Positions 11,131 to 26,100 of a DNA stretch of 64,000 nt are shown here, one piece after another. The DNA is from Edolisoma coerulescens (Eukaryota; Chordata; Aves; Passeriformes; Campephagidae), in contig VWZW01004706.1 in the NCBI GenBank assembly GCA_013397115.1, positions 166,661 to 230,660 of the forward strand. Reading direction: 5' to 3'. Below the pieces are notes generated by a model, which was given only the letters and a program-made list of their open reading frames with translations, was not told the DNA's origin and searched no databases. A program made the position numbers and the translations under genes. Every line of letters begins with the position of its first letter. Position 1 is the first letter of the stretch.

Positions 11131-14100
11131 ACTTTTCCCACCCTGATGTGCCGGCAGGCTGGCCGTGGTCGGAGCTGGGAGTGTTTGAGCGGATCGTGCG
11201 ACTGTCACCCGGTTTTTTGGGGTGCCGACTGGCCTATCCACCCCTGTTTCGTTCCAGCAGCCGGCCTCCGGCGTTGCTGGGACTTGCTGTCCTTCATTCC
11301 AGTGGCTTCATACCGCAGGGTACTTTCTCTTCCAGCCCTAGGCAGAGGCACTGCAACCCATCTGTTAAGCAGAATACATTAAACAAGGATGTTTTAGAAT
11401 GTAACTTTATTTGCGCGTTTGTGTAGAGCACTGATGTTTTGGCAGGGTTGCTTTTTTCTATGGTTTCATTAATGGTAGTTCACTATCTTTAAGTAGCTGC
11501 TATCTTGTTTGAAAGCTTTTGTTGTTAAGTGATAAGTTAAATACCAACAGTGACCTTCTCAACAAATATAACTTGAAAGGAAGGGTTTTGGTTGAGTATC
11601 AGGGAAAACAACTAAAAAAAATGTTTGTTGACTTGCTTTAAAAAACTTAGTAGCAATTAGGCATCCATCCAGCTCAGTAGCCTGTTACGCTGCCCAGTAC
11701 AGCTTCATTGCTGATCTTCTGTTGCCGCAGAGTTACTTTAGATACTGAATGAGAGGTTCTGAAGTAAGCAGTTGCCCAGGGTTGCAAAGCAGTGAGGTTT
11801 CTTTTCAACATAAGGTAATAAAGCCTACCCAACTTTCTGCCCCATGTTCATCTTGCCTATCTTGCTGAAAGATCTGGAGTGTGTCTGGATAAACTATCCT
11901 CAGCTTGAGTTTCTGGTTGACAAGTGCTGTGGGTTGTCAACAAGTGTGGCAACTGCTGAAGAGCAGCCTCTCCCAGTCACAGCAGTTAATTCTCTCCGAC
12001 TTCCAGTAGCCAAAATCACCACTTTAAGCCCTGCCTTGCCCTTGCCCCTGCACAGTAAACACTAGAGCCGTAGCCCTTGCTACTTCTTTGACAGCAGCTG
12101 CGGAGAGTCATATGGATGGATAGGATCTCCTCCTGTGGAAGAAGAATGGAGACTTATTTTGGAGACTCCCTTCAGAGGAGGAAGGGGGATTGTGGGTTTT
12201 GAGGTGGCCTGAAGTATCTCCCCCAGCCTCTCACACAACATCTAACCTCTGCCTCCTACAGTTCCTATCCTTAGGTGCTTGTAAGCTTCCACTGTTTTCG
12301 CTGAGCTATTGGCTTGTACTATCATAGCCCTCATAGACTTGCTCACCTCCTGAAACCCTCCTCGAACACCAAAGGTCACCAAAAGCTTCCAGTAAATCCC
12401 ACTGACTCTTCACTGCTTCTCATCTCTATCACTAATGGTCCAAGCCCCTTTTGAGGCTCCTGACCATAGCCTCTCAGTCAGGAGAGGATTCTTCAGACTT
12501 CTCCCAGCCCTCTACTTTAGCAACAGAGGCTGGAGTTTGTTTATTTTATTTTGTCCAGTCCAATTGTCTTTTACTGTCCTAGGCCTCTGTTCCATAAATT
12601 GTAATCTCAACGTTATGATGGTGATGACAGTGATTTGTTGTGCAAATGGTTTGCATTTTCATGAATTTTAAGAAAATTCCTTTTCAACTCCCAGTGGAAC
12701 TGGGATACTGATTTTGGTGTTGGGGGTGGCAGGAGTGAAATAAATTATTCTAAGTCACTAAAGGAAATATTCTTGAAGATAAAGGATTCAGTAAGGTTAG
12801 CACAACTGGAGTGTAGCTTGGCACAGAGGCTGGAGTGAAGATCATAAGCTATTAGTTATTTTGCCTGTTAAAATCAAAATCTTTTGAAAGAAATGCAACA
12901 CCCTGCCCAAAATATTTAGTGGTAGATATTTTACAGTTTATGTACACTTTAAGGAAGAAAAGACTATACAGAAAGCTCTGGCCACTTGATTGACATTGTA
13001 ATTCTCAGGGCAGCTTTTAGGTCAGCTTTTTTTTTCTCGTGGCTGGGACAGGTGTCAAGGGAAAAGCGTGAGGTAACCAAAGGCACTTGTTCAGCTTCTT
13101 GTAGCTGATCTGGTTCATGTTCCTTGCTTTTAGTATTTGAAATTTTTGATGTTTCATCAGATCCTATTTTTTTTCTCCCAATAATATGACTGTAAGGGAG
13201 TGAAATCCAGTAATGTGTAGAGGGATTTGGTAATGATCTGCACTCTCTGCTGCTGCATCCTGACCTGCATCAGCCAGCCCCCTGGCTTTGGAGGACAGTA
13301 GCCCCGTGAGAGCTTGGAGGAGTTATGGGGGCAGTTCTCATGGTACCTTAGCTGTGCATGAGCTTGGCTGAGGAAGACCCTCAGTCTGTGTATAAGTTGT
13401 TAGGGTACAGCCTGCTGTGAATGAAGGGTTACCTCATCAAGAAGAGGAGAATCCAGGACTTCCCTAATTTCTTATCGTTAGAGCCAAAATCCAGATAATT
13501 GGTTTGAGTGCTTTTTGGTAAATTAAGAAGTCCAGCTTTAGATCTCATGCAGAAGTTGACTGTTATATTTCATTTCCTTTTCTGATGCATCATATGGTAA
13601 AAGAGAAGATGAACTAGAGTCATCATGTTTTGACTTTGATTTATGATATGTTGTTTCCCAACAACCATCTTTTTTCTTTATTTTCATTTTTAATAAGCTA
13701 GTGAGAAGAAAATCCTTAAGCTTCTACCATTTGTGCTATAAATAAGGCTGAAACTTTTTACTTCAAAGGCAAGAAATTGGTAGTCACATCTATGTCATTA
13801 AAGCAAACCACGTTGAAAGTATTCTAGGATAATGAAATGTTGGTGCTGTATATTGTTTCTTCAAAGCTGAGAAAGAGTGAAGGAGTTCTCACTGTGTAAC
13901 CTTATAATTAGGACATGGCAGTAGCAGACAGCAACAAAGAATTAGTCTACTATAAGTTAAAAAAAAAAAAGCCCAATACAAAAACCGCCTTTGTTATTCT
14001 AGAGCAATTTTAATCATCCTATTTAGATACGGAAGCCTGATCTGGGCTTAAGCAGACATTTGAATTTGTAGAAGTTCATAGTTCTTAAATAGAAAAGCTT

Positions 14101-17100
14101 AGCTTGATCTAAAAAGAGAAGTTTTGACAGTTCTGGTTTTGTGTTATACAGAATGGTTTGATTTTGTTCCAGGGGAGAACAAAAACAAATTTTAGAACAT
14201 GAAAATTGCAAGGGAGGGAACTGTCAGCCTCTGGCCACTTTTTAGCAAAAGTTTCTGCATACATTCAAGTACTTTGAATTGTTAACACTTATTTAAAATA
14301 GTAAGGTGTTTCCTGAGATAAGAAAGACAAGTAAATTTTGAAACAGTACTTGTGTAAATAAATGTGTGGATTATTGTGAGGTTTTTTTAGACCAGACAGT
14401 TTTAGACTGCATCTTAGAAGTTAATTTTAATTTATGCTTTGAAGCATAAGTGTTTTTAATTTATGCAATGAAGGTGCTTTGTTCACTTAAGTTATAATTA
14501 GTGCATGAAGGTAACTTGATATGCATAAATAGTACACACGTATAAGATGAAATTAATGTGCTTCTTGTGTGTGTCTCTGAAAATATTCTAGAAATGTACA
14601 GTGGTGCATGCCAAACCTGCGTTCAGTTTGGAATATAGTCATTATGTTTCAAACTGTGGTTGTATTTTTGGAACGGGAAAACTGCTGGGTTTTGATTTCT
14701 GGAAGGCATTGTTTTGGCAGTGGTGTTAGGTTCTCCTTGATGCAATCCCACCTTCTAATCAGTTCTCAGAGATGTCAATGCTGTGTCAATATCGCGTGTA
14801 ACTCTGACGTAAAATGGCACTCCACATTAAAATACATCTGTATATTAGAGGAGGGGATGGGTGTCAGGCTGACCTATATTATCTAATGAAACTCTGTCTT
14901 TCATGTAAAAATATTTCAGAACCCTAGCCTTGATCTGTTCTCCCCAGTTGTATTTTTTGTTATGTTCAAAGAGAATATGTGCAAAAGCATGTTTTGTGCT
15001 GAATTTTGTTTAGACTTGCTCAGGATGTTTGAAGGTTGGCTATACAGAATTTTAGTTATCTCTTTTAATGAAGATGTTTAAGTGTCTTGTACAATTTTAA
15101 TACTGGCTTTCATCTTGGAATGAGTTGAACTCAGACAAGCCCTGCAGAAATGGGTGGGAGCTGAACAGCATTTCTTATGTTTTACTAATAGGTTGAATAA
15201 GAGTATTTTTTAATTAAAAAAAATAAAGTAGTCAATGTTAATCCAGCTAATGCCTTTCCTTCACTTTCTAGCCATTTCTGTGTTTCTCAGGCTTTGCCTG
15301 CAGTACTCTAATAATCCCATCATACCTTCTCCTCTCTGCTAGCCTGTTTTTTTCCTCTTCATTGGAGTTCTTGTGACATTTCAGTGGCATTTTCCTGGCT
15401 AAAATCCATCACCTGTATTCTGTCATCATTCTTGAACATTAGATTGTGGTACTGTCAGCGAAGACTTTCCTGAGCCTTCCTTGGCCTGCCTTTCTTGCTT
15501 TTCCTCCTTCTTGTCACATACCATCTTTCAGCAGCTTCTTGAGTGGGTCCCGTTTCTTTCTCACAGTCTTTCTGGAGCTCTGCAGAGCTGACAGAGTCTT
15601 TTGGGGCTTCTTCTAAGTTTTAAGTCCTTTTCATTTTTGAGGTGCTTCACTTCTTAATTTATACTGTCATTTTTTAAACAGTTGACTGGTATCAGATCTG
15701 TTTCTCACCTCTTATCCTCTCTCTGTTGGCTTATTCTGACTCTTAAAAGTCCACAAAGCACATATTGTCTGATTGGTCTCCTACTACAGACACCATCAGT
15801 ATATATTTCTTTCTTTCAGTCAAGCCTGTAACCTGCAGGTTGTTGGTGGTTTTTATCTATTGTGCAGAAGAGAATTTGTGTCCTAGACTTTGCTGTTGTT
15901 TCCTCTATGAATTCCAGGTCAAGTCTGCTTTTTTTCTTTTTTGTTCCTATTATTATTATTATTATTTTTCTTGCTGTCTAGACAGCTGAAATTCTTGTGC
16001 AGACCCTCACTTCCCATGCTGATGATGATTACTTCCTCTGCAGCTTCTAATACCTATGCTGTGGTTTCCCATCCCCTAGTTCCTGCAAATTACATTGCTG
16101 GTATTAATGTTGTTGCTTATGGCATGAAGTTTAAGTCCTCCTCATCCTTCAGATTCCATTTCTTCAGCTGCCGTCCCTTTGTTTCAGGAAATTTGCATTT
16201 AAATCTCTGTCCTTGCTTTCAAGGTTTTCTTAGTACATCCCCTTCCTCTCCCTCGTTTGTCATTTTTATCACTTTTATCTTTCCTCGAGCCAGTTCTGCT
16301 TTACTGGCTCTGATTGCCTGGGTTTGCCAGCAGCAGCCGTGTCTGCCCTCCTCCCCTCCAGCCTAACACAGAATTGTCCACTCCCCCTGATCCACAAACC
16401 CACCATCATCTCCTCTACAGCACTGCTTGAGATCTGCTTTCCCTAAGTTATTTGTTGCATCTTCTTGGGGTTTTGCGAGGTCTGGAGCCATACTCTCCTA
16501 CCACTGCTGGAGTCCTTATCATCAGTATTCAAACTAAAATATAATGGGTTTTGAGAAAGAATGAATAATTTTAATTCTTTACTGTTAAAGTAGGTTTATA
16601 ATGTTTTCCTCGCTTTTATAAAAGCCCTTTGCCAGATTGTGTGAGGACGTCCATAACACAAGTAGAGTTACTAGAAGTTGCTGAACACTTTCCTAGGTAG
16701 ACTGTCTTTCAGCTCTGTCATCGTCAAAGGCACATTTCCAACAAGTTTTCCTGCTGGTTCTCTGTGAGGAGCTCCAGGAAAATGTCAGTGTGATCACTGC
16801 ACGTGTGATAAAAGCCACATATCAGAAGGAAGCTGTACGTGTGCCGCTGAACACTGTAACAAAAAATTATGCATTCAGCCCATTTTGCAGAAACTGTACT
16901 GGGAAAATAGGGCCATTACTCATCCAAGACCTTTATTGGAGACATGTAGTTTAATGGCAAACTCCATGACTGAATAAGAATTGTATGTCAGCTGCTGTCT
17001 TTTGAATTAGCATCTATTGGTTTGTTTTCTGGATAAGGAAACACCAAATATGAACTTCTACTATGGCTACGTTGTTAAAAATAACTGACAGATTTTCAGT

Positions 17101-20100
17101 GGGAAATTTCATCAAAATTGAAAACTTCACTGGAATAGTTGAATTGTTACAGAATTTGAATTAAAATTGGTTATCTGACCTTCTTTGTTTCAGCTTTGAC
17201 ACTGCTGGTTTTTTGATCTTAAGACAGCTGTTTCCATTTCATTAAGCATATTTGAAATATTATAAATTAGGTAAAACTAAATTCTTAATGACATATGAGC
17301 TTTTTTAATATTTTAAGGTGATCAATCTTTAATATTCTTCCAAAAATATTTCAGAGAAGCAAAGCCTGAGTGAGATGTATTATAACCTCTTACTACAGAG
17401 ATGCACAGTAATGTGAACACTTAATAGAGTAACCTTGTGTATTGATATAAAAACAGAGAGCATAGGAATCTGGTGTTCCAATGTTTCTCTTTGTAATGCC
17501 AATAAAATGCAGAACTACAGAAGTGTTCATGTGTAAATACTTACATTCTGAAATTCATCTTCTCTGGTATACTTGGCCATTTATATCAATTGGCAGTAAA
17601 AATATGGAAATAATTTAGATATTCTGTTTTAAAATGTAATGGAATGTGAAACAATAACTGAAGTGGTTGAATGAAACAGCAAATGCTAAGCAAGTTCTTA
17701 ATAGCCATGGATAGTGAAGAAAAGAGCATCATCTTCTAATTTATTCAGTATTAATAATAAATTATTTGAAAGATGAAAACCAGTTTTCCTATGTTTTCAC
17801 CTCTCAGTTGTTCTGGTGAATAGTAGGCAGTTATAAGAGACTGGTGCCTAGAAGATGGAAGCATTTTTAAATATGTAGGATGGGTGGTCTCCTGTATCTG
17901 AAGTAGCCACCCAGATTTTTAAAGTTAGTGGAGTGAAATAAGTTCTTTTAGAAATGATCTGATGAATTATGTTTTAAAAGCAAGTTTCCAAATTAGTATT
18001 GTCTACAAAATATATGCCAAAATTAAACTATAATTCTTCAACACACTTAGATTTTACGTTTTCCTTTTCTTTAGCAACAAAAGTATTTTCAATTTTGCTG
18101 AAGACTGGCAGAGGAAACTTGCAGGATAGGAGTCACTGTCACGATTTAGTTTATTGTCATAATAAAGATGTTTTTTCTAAGTGCAGTGAGCAATCTGGAG
18201 TGGAAAAGTATTGTTTATAGAAGAGAAAAATGAATTTAAAATACCAAATTACGCTTAAGCAAGACTTTAGAAATACCTAGGTTAATACTTTTCATTGGTG
18301 ACATTAACAGGAAATTTTCAATTTACACCACCTGCCCAGATGGCTAGTTTGATTCACTCATTGCTTTAGGGACATACAAATGGAAGATTGAGATCTAGCA
18401 GTAGATGAAATATGGACAAGGCTGTGCACATTATCTTGATCTCAGCCTAGGCTATCTCTGCCAGAAATGAGTAGAGGCAATTCACAGTTCAGCATTCGAG
18501 TTTTTCTGCTGAACACATAGCCTCATGTCCAAGAAGAAAGCGATGTATGACTGAGTAATGCAGCCTTTGTTTGTTAAAATTGAAGGCCTTGTTTTTTCTT
18601 AGAGGCATGTTCAGTTTTGTGTGGGTGTTCAGGTACAGTTCAGCTTTATTTTTCAGCTGTGTTAAAGGAATGTGTTGAAAGTAGTAGAGTTGTTTCAGTG
18701 CCCATTTACATTTGATCACTATTGCATCAATTTCCTCACTCAGAAAGCATATATCCATGCATTAAATTTTTCCAGGTGTATATTACAGGTGCAGCAAAAA
18801 GAAATGAGGCCAAATGCCACTGATCTTCTACTGATAACTTTCTTCTTATTCATGTTTGAGTGTATTTTGCATTGTTTTTGATTCAGTTCTAAACTTAGAT
18901 AAGCAGAGTGACTTTTGCATTAACAATCATTAATGTGTTTATTTCATTTTACATTATATTAAGATCCTTCTCAAACCCAAGGAAGTATTTTCTTTTCTTA
19001 GCTGTATTTTAAGATGGTGATCTGGCAGTGTGATCTCCTCTTCCCAATCTGTGTTGCTTCTGGTCAGGCTGTGTACATATAGTTGTTCTGCTGTTTGGTT
19101 TGTAATCAGTATTTTGGGAATCTTTCCAGCTTCAGAGGTTGACTTTCAGGTTTGTGATTTCCTGAGTGATTTTTTAAAATTTTTTTTTTAACCTTCCCCT
19201 CTCCTATCACTAGATTATTTAGTATGGTTTGTGGAGTACTGGAAATTATGTTAATTCTTCCCTGGAGCATATCTCTTCAGGTGCTGTTTGTTTTGGGATT
19301 TTTTTTCCCACTTAAATGATACATTTGTGATACATAATCTAATTCGGACTTACAGGCATGACTTTATACTACACTCAGTCCTTGATGAGATGTGATGATA
19401 GGCAGAGGGGATGCAATAAGTCAGTAGAAGGGCGAGAATTTGCTCCAAAAGGACCTACTCTTTTAACAGTAGCTTGTTTACTCGTGTGTTTGCACAGCTA
19501 ATGTGTGTGTGTGTATGATAGGAAGCTCCCACAATTGGGTAGAGAAAATCAATAATATACCATTTTACTTACTAGAGCACAAGAAGGGCATGCAGGATGA
19601 AATGATGCTATTATTTGCCTTAACTCTTTGATGTTCAGCATTCTTCATCTTGGCCTGAGTTATGAAAGTGAATGATCTAAAGAGACTAATTAATTACTTT
19701 ACCACAAAGGAAGCTGAGGGAAGTAGATTACAATTTTGATCTCTGTACAAAAAGGTTTGTGTGCTAGTTGAATTAGTCCCTTGAGCACCTTATGGTTTGC
19801 AGTATGTCCAACAAAAGGGCACTTGTTTCCTTATGAAAACATGCTGTGCATACCAACCTTCCCCTGCCAGAACTGGAGGGCTATTCAAGTTGCTGATCAG
19901 CATTTCCCACTAGCGTTAGCATTTAGCCACCTAGAAGTATCTAAATACTGTAACGTAGTCCATGTTTTTCTTTTAGATTGAAGTAAAAAAATGAATTGTC
20001 ATAACTGTAAACCAACCAGACTAAAACATACTGAAATAATTTGTAAGTGTTCAGCATCACTATGTGTTATACAGCATGATAAAGAGTGAAGATGAACTTT

Positions 20101-23100
20101 TTTTGCATGTAGCTGCACAGTAGATTGTCCTCTAAAGAAAACTGATAAACCAAATCATAGGCTCCCTCATCTCAGAATGGTAACAAAAGTAGAGAATATG
20201 TATCAAGAGAAGGGTGTACTAATGTGTATCACTTAAAAATACGAATTATTCTGTGGGCAACAAGGGAAGATGGTTTGTATGTGATCTCTCATCTTTTCTC
20301 CTGGGTTCTTCTCAGTGGTGGCCCACTTCCCCTCCCTCCCGCTGCTTTTTCCCTCTGTGTTCTTTTTTTTAATACACAGCCCATCCCTCCTGCAGGGTGC
20401 ACAGGTCCCTCCCTGCCATGTGGGCCATGTCTGGCTCTGAGCCCCTATACCTGCTCCTCTCACACTCTGTTCTTGCTGCGTGGCATTAGTCTGTTTCTCT
20501 CTGCTTTCCGTAAGGATGGATTTTCCACAAAACATTTTCACATCTAGTCTGTTAGAGACGCTGAGTTCAAACCTACAGGCTGTTTTCAAACAATGTAGGG
20601 GCTGTATGGATGGACATCACAAGCATTCTGCTGTTGTCCAAGTCTCCTTTTTCTTCAGCAGTGTATTTAAAAGGATACTATGAATACTTGATACATATTC
20701 CACCCCAAAAAATGTAATTTAGGGATTGGATTCTCACCAGTTTCTTTCTTGAGGGTTTAATGTATTTCAGTCTTTGTATTTCATCTCTTTAAACCATGTG
20801 TTGTCCACTTCCCGTCAGCCTGGGTTGCATGAGTATAGTTGCTGCAAACTTGTGTCTCATTCCTTAGGAGGTATCACTTTGTATAACCATGAGTAGTAAC
20901 ACTCTATTAATACAGCAACACTGTCTTAGTTGTCCCTTTTTTAAAGAAAAAAATAAATCCCCCTTTTTGTCTACTGCTTATTGCTAATTACATCTTTTAC
21001 TGACAGTGGTATTCACATTTTATTATGCTGACTCCCTAGCCCTATAAGGTGCTCATTGCATCTCATGGTTTTCCCCCAAAAGCTTTCCCTGTGAAAATGC
21101 CTTGCACTCTTGTTTCCTTGTGCTCAGTCTTGCTAGAGGCTGTATGCCTTCACACTCCATCTTTTCTCCTCTCTCTACTCGAACATGATGTCTCTATGCA
21201 CTTTCATATTTTTATTTTGCTTCCTAAGATACTTGGAGAGCTGAAAAAATGAAAATGAGAGGTGTTATTCCTTTGGAAGGTACTAACAGTGTCTTGTTTG
21301 TTCTGGAGACAGTATGGTGGGTTGTTGAAACTGATAGTTCTGCAGGCTCTGGATGTCTGAGAATTTCTCCTCTTACCATATTTCCCCTTGGAGCTTTCCT
21401 AGTTCTTGTTGTTTTTTTTTTTTTTTTTTGTTCTTTGGAAAAATTTGGATAAATCAGCTGAATTATTCTCTAGCTTGTACCCTGTGTCCTAGCAGAGACT
21501 CCATCATGTTAAGTTTAGGACTTTGCAACCTCATCCAAAAGTTTGAGGGCTGAGAGTGTTGAGGGGAAACAGGGAGACTTCTGAATAGTATGTGTGAGCT
21601 GTTTCCATTGAAAACATTGCCAATGTTTCTCTTAAAAGTAGAGAAATAAAAAAAACAAAATGGGTGGAAGAAGTTGAATTTAATTTGAGAGAACTACACA
21701 AATCTTAACGTTTTTGTTTTTGGTGCCCCATCTACAATAATATCCTCCTGTGTTAGACAGCTAACTGAATTCAGAAGTTAAATAACTGGTTGCAATCCAC
21801 AGGAGGTAATAGTCTCATTTTGGATGATAAGACAAGTTCCTGAATTTGTGTTCTACCCCAGCAAGTAAATCTGGCTATCTACAACTCACTCTATTCCAAC
21901 ATACAAATACTATTGAAGTATAGAGCAATGGTCTTCATGCTCTATTCTAGAAATGCTCTATCCTTGTCCCTTGTATAATGTAAAGTATTGAATGTAAAGT
22001 AAGTGGAAATGTTATTATGTAAATAAATATATAAAAAGAAATATAAATAAGTAAATATAACTAAAAAAAAAAAAGCATGGGATTTGAAGCTGGTCTCTCA
22101 AAATGAAGCTGATACATCTGGGTCTCCACATGACTAGAAACATACATAACACTCGTGTGCTGGCTTTCTCACCTCTTTTTGATGGTGTTAGCAAAGTGAA
22201 GGAGGCCTTTGGCAATGCGTAGGAGTTAGGATAGTGAGTGTTTTAGGTGTCTTGGAATATGTGCATGTGGTGTGCTTATCAACTCCTTAGCATTAACTTC
22301 AGTTGAAAAGGAAGGAGTTGGTAAATTTGATTTTTGAAACAGTAAGTGGCTGATGTAATCAAAATATGGACCAGAGGGAATATTGGAGACTTTGTGAAAC
22401 AGCTGCTTCAAAGACACTTTCCACTTTTCTGTTTCAATTCTGTTTTTTCCTGAAATTGGGGTTAAATATTTTCGGTCATATGTAGCTGTTCTGGTTTTGT
22501 ACTTGGGACTGTTTGTATTTGGAGTCATATGTAGAGAAAAAAAAAAGATAGCATTTCTCTCATTAAAACACGGAGTGAAGAAATTGAAAATTGCATATTT
22601 CCTGAATTCTGTGTCTCACTTCCTTCATCTTTGGCCTCTGAAGTACTCCCAACAACGACTTGCCATGTCTTCAAGAGAGCGTTGATCGTAACAGGATGGC
22701 CTGACAATACTGACATAGCAGTTTAATTCAGAGATGGACAGAAATGGTTCTCTACTGAATAACCTTCACAGGCTTCTTTAGCACTCTAGTTTTCTTCTGA
22801 AATCTACAGTTGTGAATGGAGGGGAAAGGAATGTGGAGGAAAGTCTGTCTTTGAGTTAAGGAAATGCAGAGCTTTTTGATGTGAAGGAGGAAAAAGTCCT
22901 GGGACATTCCTCCCCCCACCCCCCAGCCCACAGACAATGCATAAACCATCATCTAGTACAGTATTCAGAAACTCAATGCAGATCTAAAAAATTAAGATAC
23001 TATCATTAAGATAAAATCAAACTAATTGTACTAAATTTTTTATGATACAAGGGTGTTTCTCCCTTTGTGGTATGGGGTTTTTGGTTCTGTAGGGGTTTGA

Positions 23101-26100
23101 TTTTTCACCATTCTAAGTGTAGATTTGTATTTTAGTAGTGGTGTTCGCCTAGTTTTGTGTTGTAATCATGTTTTGTCAATTTTCTTTTATGATGTGCTGA
23201 ATGGAGTAAAAGCATTTGTGAATAGTCTAAAATGTGTCGGTGCTAATTGTCAAACCAAAACTGACTATGGGCCTTTTTTATCTTTATCCTTTTTTTGAGA
23301 ATAAAGACCAGTTTCTTCATGATGAAGTTTCATCTTCAGTGTCACATCTTGCAACAAAGGTAAATACCTGTTCTTTGAAAATGTAGCATTTAATAGCATA
23401 TATCTGTTTCAGTCCATGTATGTTAGAAAGCTGCCAGTTTTTCATGGACAGCTGATTAGGAATTTATATAGTTCATTGATGATTTTGTAATTATGTATGA
23501 TCCTTGGTCATGGGGTCCTCACTGAAGTGGTATTAGTAGTGCAGGATTAGTTGGAAAGCTCCATTATTTCCTTTCATTAATGGGGAGGGGAAGGTATCCT
23601 GATTTTTTTTCTTTTTCCTCCCAATGATGGCTATTAAAACACAAGATGAAAATAAGAAGCCACAGGAATAACTGAAGGCTAAAGAAGCACTAAATCCTAG
23701 CTGCAACTGGCAATAAAAACATGAGAAGTAGAAGAGTTTGGGGTTGTTTATTCCATTATGTGTCCCTCCACTGGCTCTCTGACTACAAGGGGTTAAGGAT
23801 TTTATTTCATATCTCTTTCAGGAAGGACAAGTAGGCATGCAAGTTAAATTTTTTTACCTTGATATGTGTCCAAGAATCTTCTTTAATGTTCTTAAATACA
23901 TTAGTAGAAGATGAAAGAATTGAAGTTATTATGATAAGCTAGAGCTTGTTTTGAAATTCCATAGGTATAAAGAAAAGTATTTTAAAATAGGTTCATTAGT
24001 GTAATAGGATACTTTACATTAATATGTATAAACTGAACATCTGTCTCTGTTACTTCTTTTTGTTCTACTTCAGATGCAGCACGATTTTCATTGAAAATAG
24101 AAGTCAGATTGTACTATACCTTTTTCTACCCTTTTGAAGAAATACATTCTTTTTTATGAAAACATACATTACCATATGTTTTATACCAGATGATAAATGT
24201 TTAGGGAGAGAATCATCAAACGAATCTTTTTTATATTTCTTAGTCATTCAGGAAGGCTTGCTAAGTGTGTGTTCTGACTTAAAAAGCCAGAAATGTCACC
24301 AGGTAAACCACTGAGCTGCAGTATTTCTGTGTTTTAAAATAAAACCCTCTTGTCTTAAAAATGTATTCTCAAGAAAGCACCTTATCCTTCTCCTGTTTCT
24401 AAAGGCAATTCTGTATTTTATTTGGTTGTTCTGTTGTCTCAGAAGCTGTCAGTATAGTGATATTCCAGAAGGTCTAAAATCTTTAATATGCTAATAAAAG
24501 GCTGATGAATTGCATGTGTGGCCTTTCCAGTATGCACATGTCGTGAATAAAACAGTCTCCATGTTGAAACAATATGGTGAAGAGCAACAAAGTTCTTGAA
24601 GAAGAAGGTAGTGGATGAGTAACGTGTGTGCTCTTTAGGGAGACAGCCTTCTCGGTCCCTTAAAGCCTGAGTTTTAAGACAGTGCCGATGCCCATTTGCA
24701 GAGGAAGACTTTTGACCTAGGTTTGAAGGTCTAAAAGTAGGAGCTAGTCCTAAAGGCTGGAGGTGGAGGTTGGAAAATGGTCTTAGATCCTGCTCTTGCA
24801 GTAAGCTGCCCACTGAGCACTGAGGACAGGCTAATTGCAGTGCTGAATTTTTCTAGTTCTCTCATCACAGCTCTCTTGAAAGACAGGTATAGGTGGTTAA
24901 AAAGCCTCGTGACATCTCAAAGTGAGGAACTGTCAATGCTCCAGTGGTGCTCTGCAGAATGCAGATGTCTGGAACCTGTGTTCACACTCTGCCTGGACAT
25001 ATGAAGTAGAGAGTAAGTCCTAGAGGTGTGACTGAGGGAGCTGGGGGTGTTTAGCTTGGAGAAAAAGAGGCTCAGGGGAGACCTTTACAACTACTTGAAT
25101 GGAGATTGTAGCCAGGTGGTGGTTGGCCTCTTCTCTCAATTAGCCAGCAACAGAACAAGAGGAAATGGCCTCAAGCTGCACCAGGGGAGGTTCAGGTTGG
25201 ACATCAAGAGGAATTTCTTCACTGAATGCGTGGTTAAGCATTGAAATGGGCTGCCCAGAGAGGTTGTGGAGTTACCATCCCGGGAGGTGTTCAAGGAACA
25301 ACTGAATGCGGCACTCAATGCCGTGGTCTGGTTCACCACCTGGTGTTGGGTCACAGGTTGGACTCGATGATCTCAGAAGTCTTTTCCAACCTAAATGATT
25401 CCATGATTCGGCCTCTGCAAAAATAATCTTTGTGGGTCTCACTGCTGTGCTCAGCTTCTGATTTAAAAGTACAGTAGAAACTTCATCTGCAGTTGGTTTT
25501 AGGCCAGATTTTGAAAAGAAACAAAGTTTTGAGAAATACGATAGATCAAGAACCTTAGTGCAGGCAAATCCGTGGAACCTGATGAGATACACTTGTGGGT
25601 CCTGAGGGAGCTGGTGGAGGAAGTGGCTAAGCCACTATCCAGCATACTTGAGAAGTTATGGCAGTCTGGTGAAGTTCCCACTGACTGGAAAATGGAGAAC
25701 ATAACCCGATTCTTAAAAAAGGAAATAAAGGAGACCAGGGAACTGCAGGCCAGTCAGTCTCATCTCTGTGCCAGGCAGGGTCACGAAGCCAATCCTCTTG
25801 GAAACTATACTAAGGCAAATGTAAAATAAGGGGGGAATTGGTGTCAGCCAATTCCCATGGCTTCACTAAGGGCAAATCATGCGTAACAAATTTGATGACC
25901 TTCTAAGACAGTGTTACAGCATTGGTGAATGAGGGAAGAGCGACTGATGTAATCTATGTGGACTTACGCAAAGCATGTGCACGATATCCATGTCTTAAAA
26001 CTGTAGAGACATGGATTTGACAGATGGATCACTCAGTAGATAAGAAATTGGCTGTATGGTCACACGCAACAAATTATGGTCAGTGGATTGATGTCCAAGT

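Noticed and set aside
10147..11241. Several long overlapping open frames on both strands around the TDRP start.
   Set aside because: They come from the 36-bp minisatellite and from GC-rich, stop-poor DNA. Only the frame from 10940 joins conserved TDRP exons.
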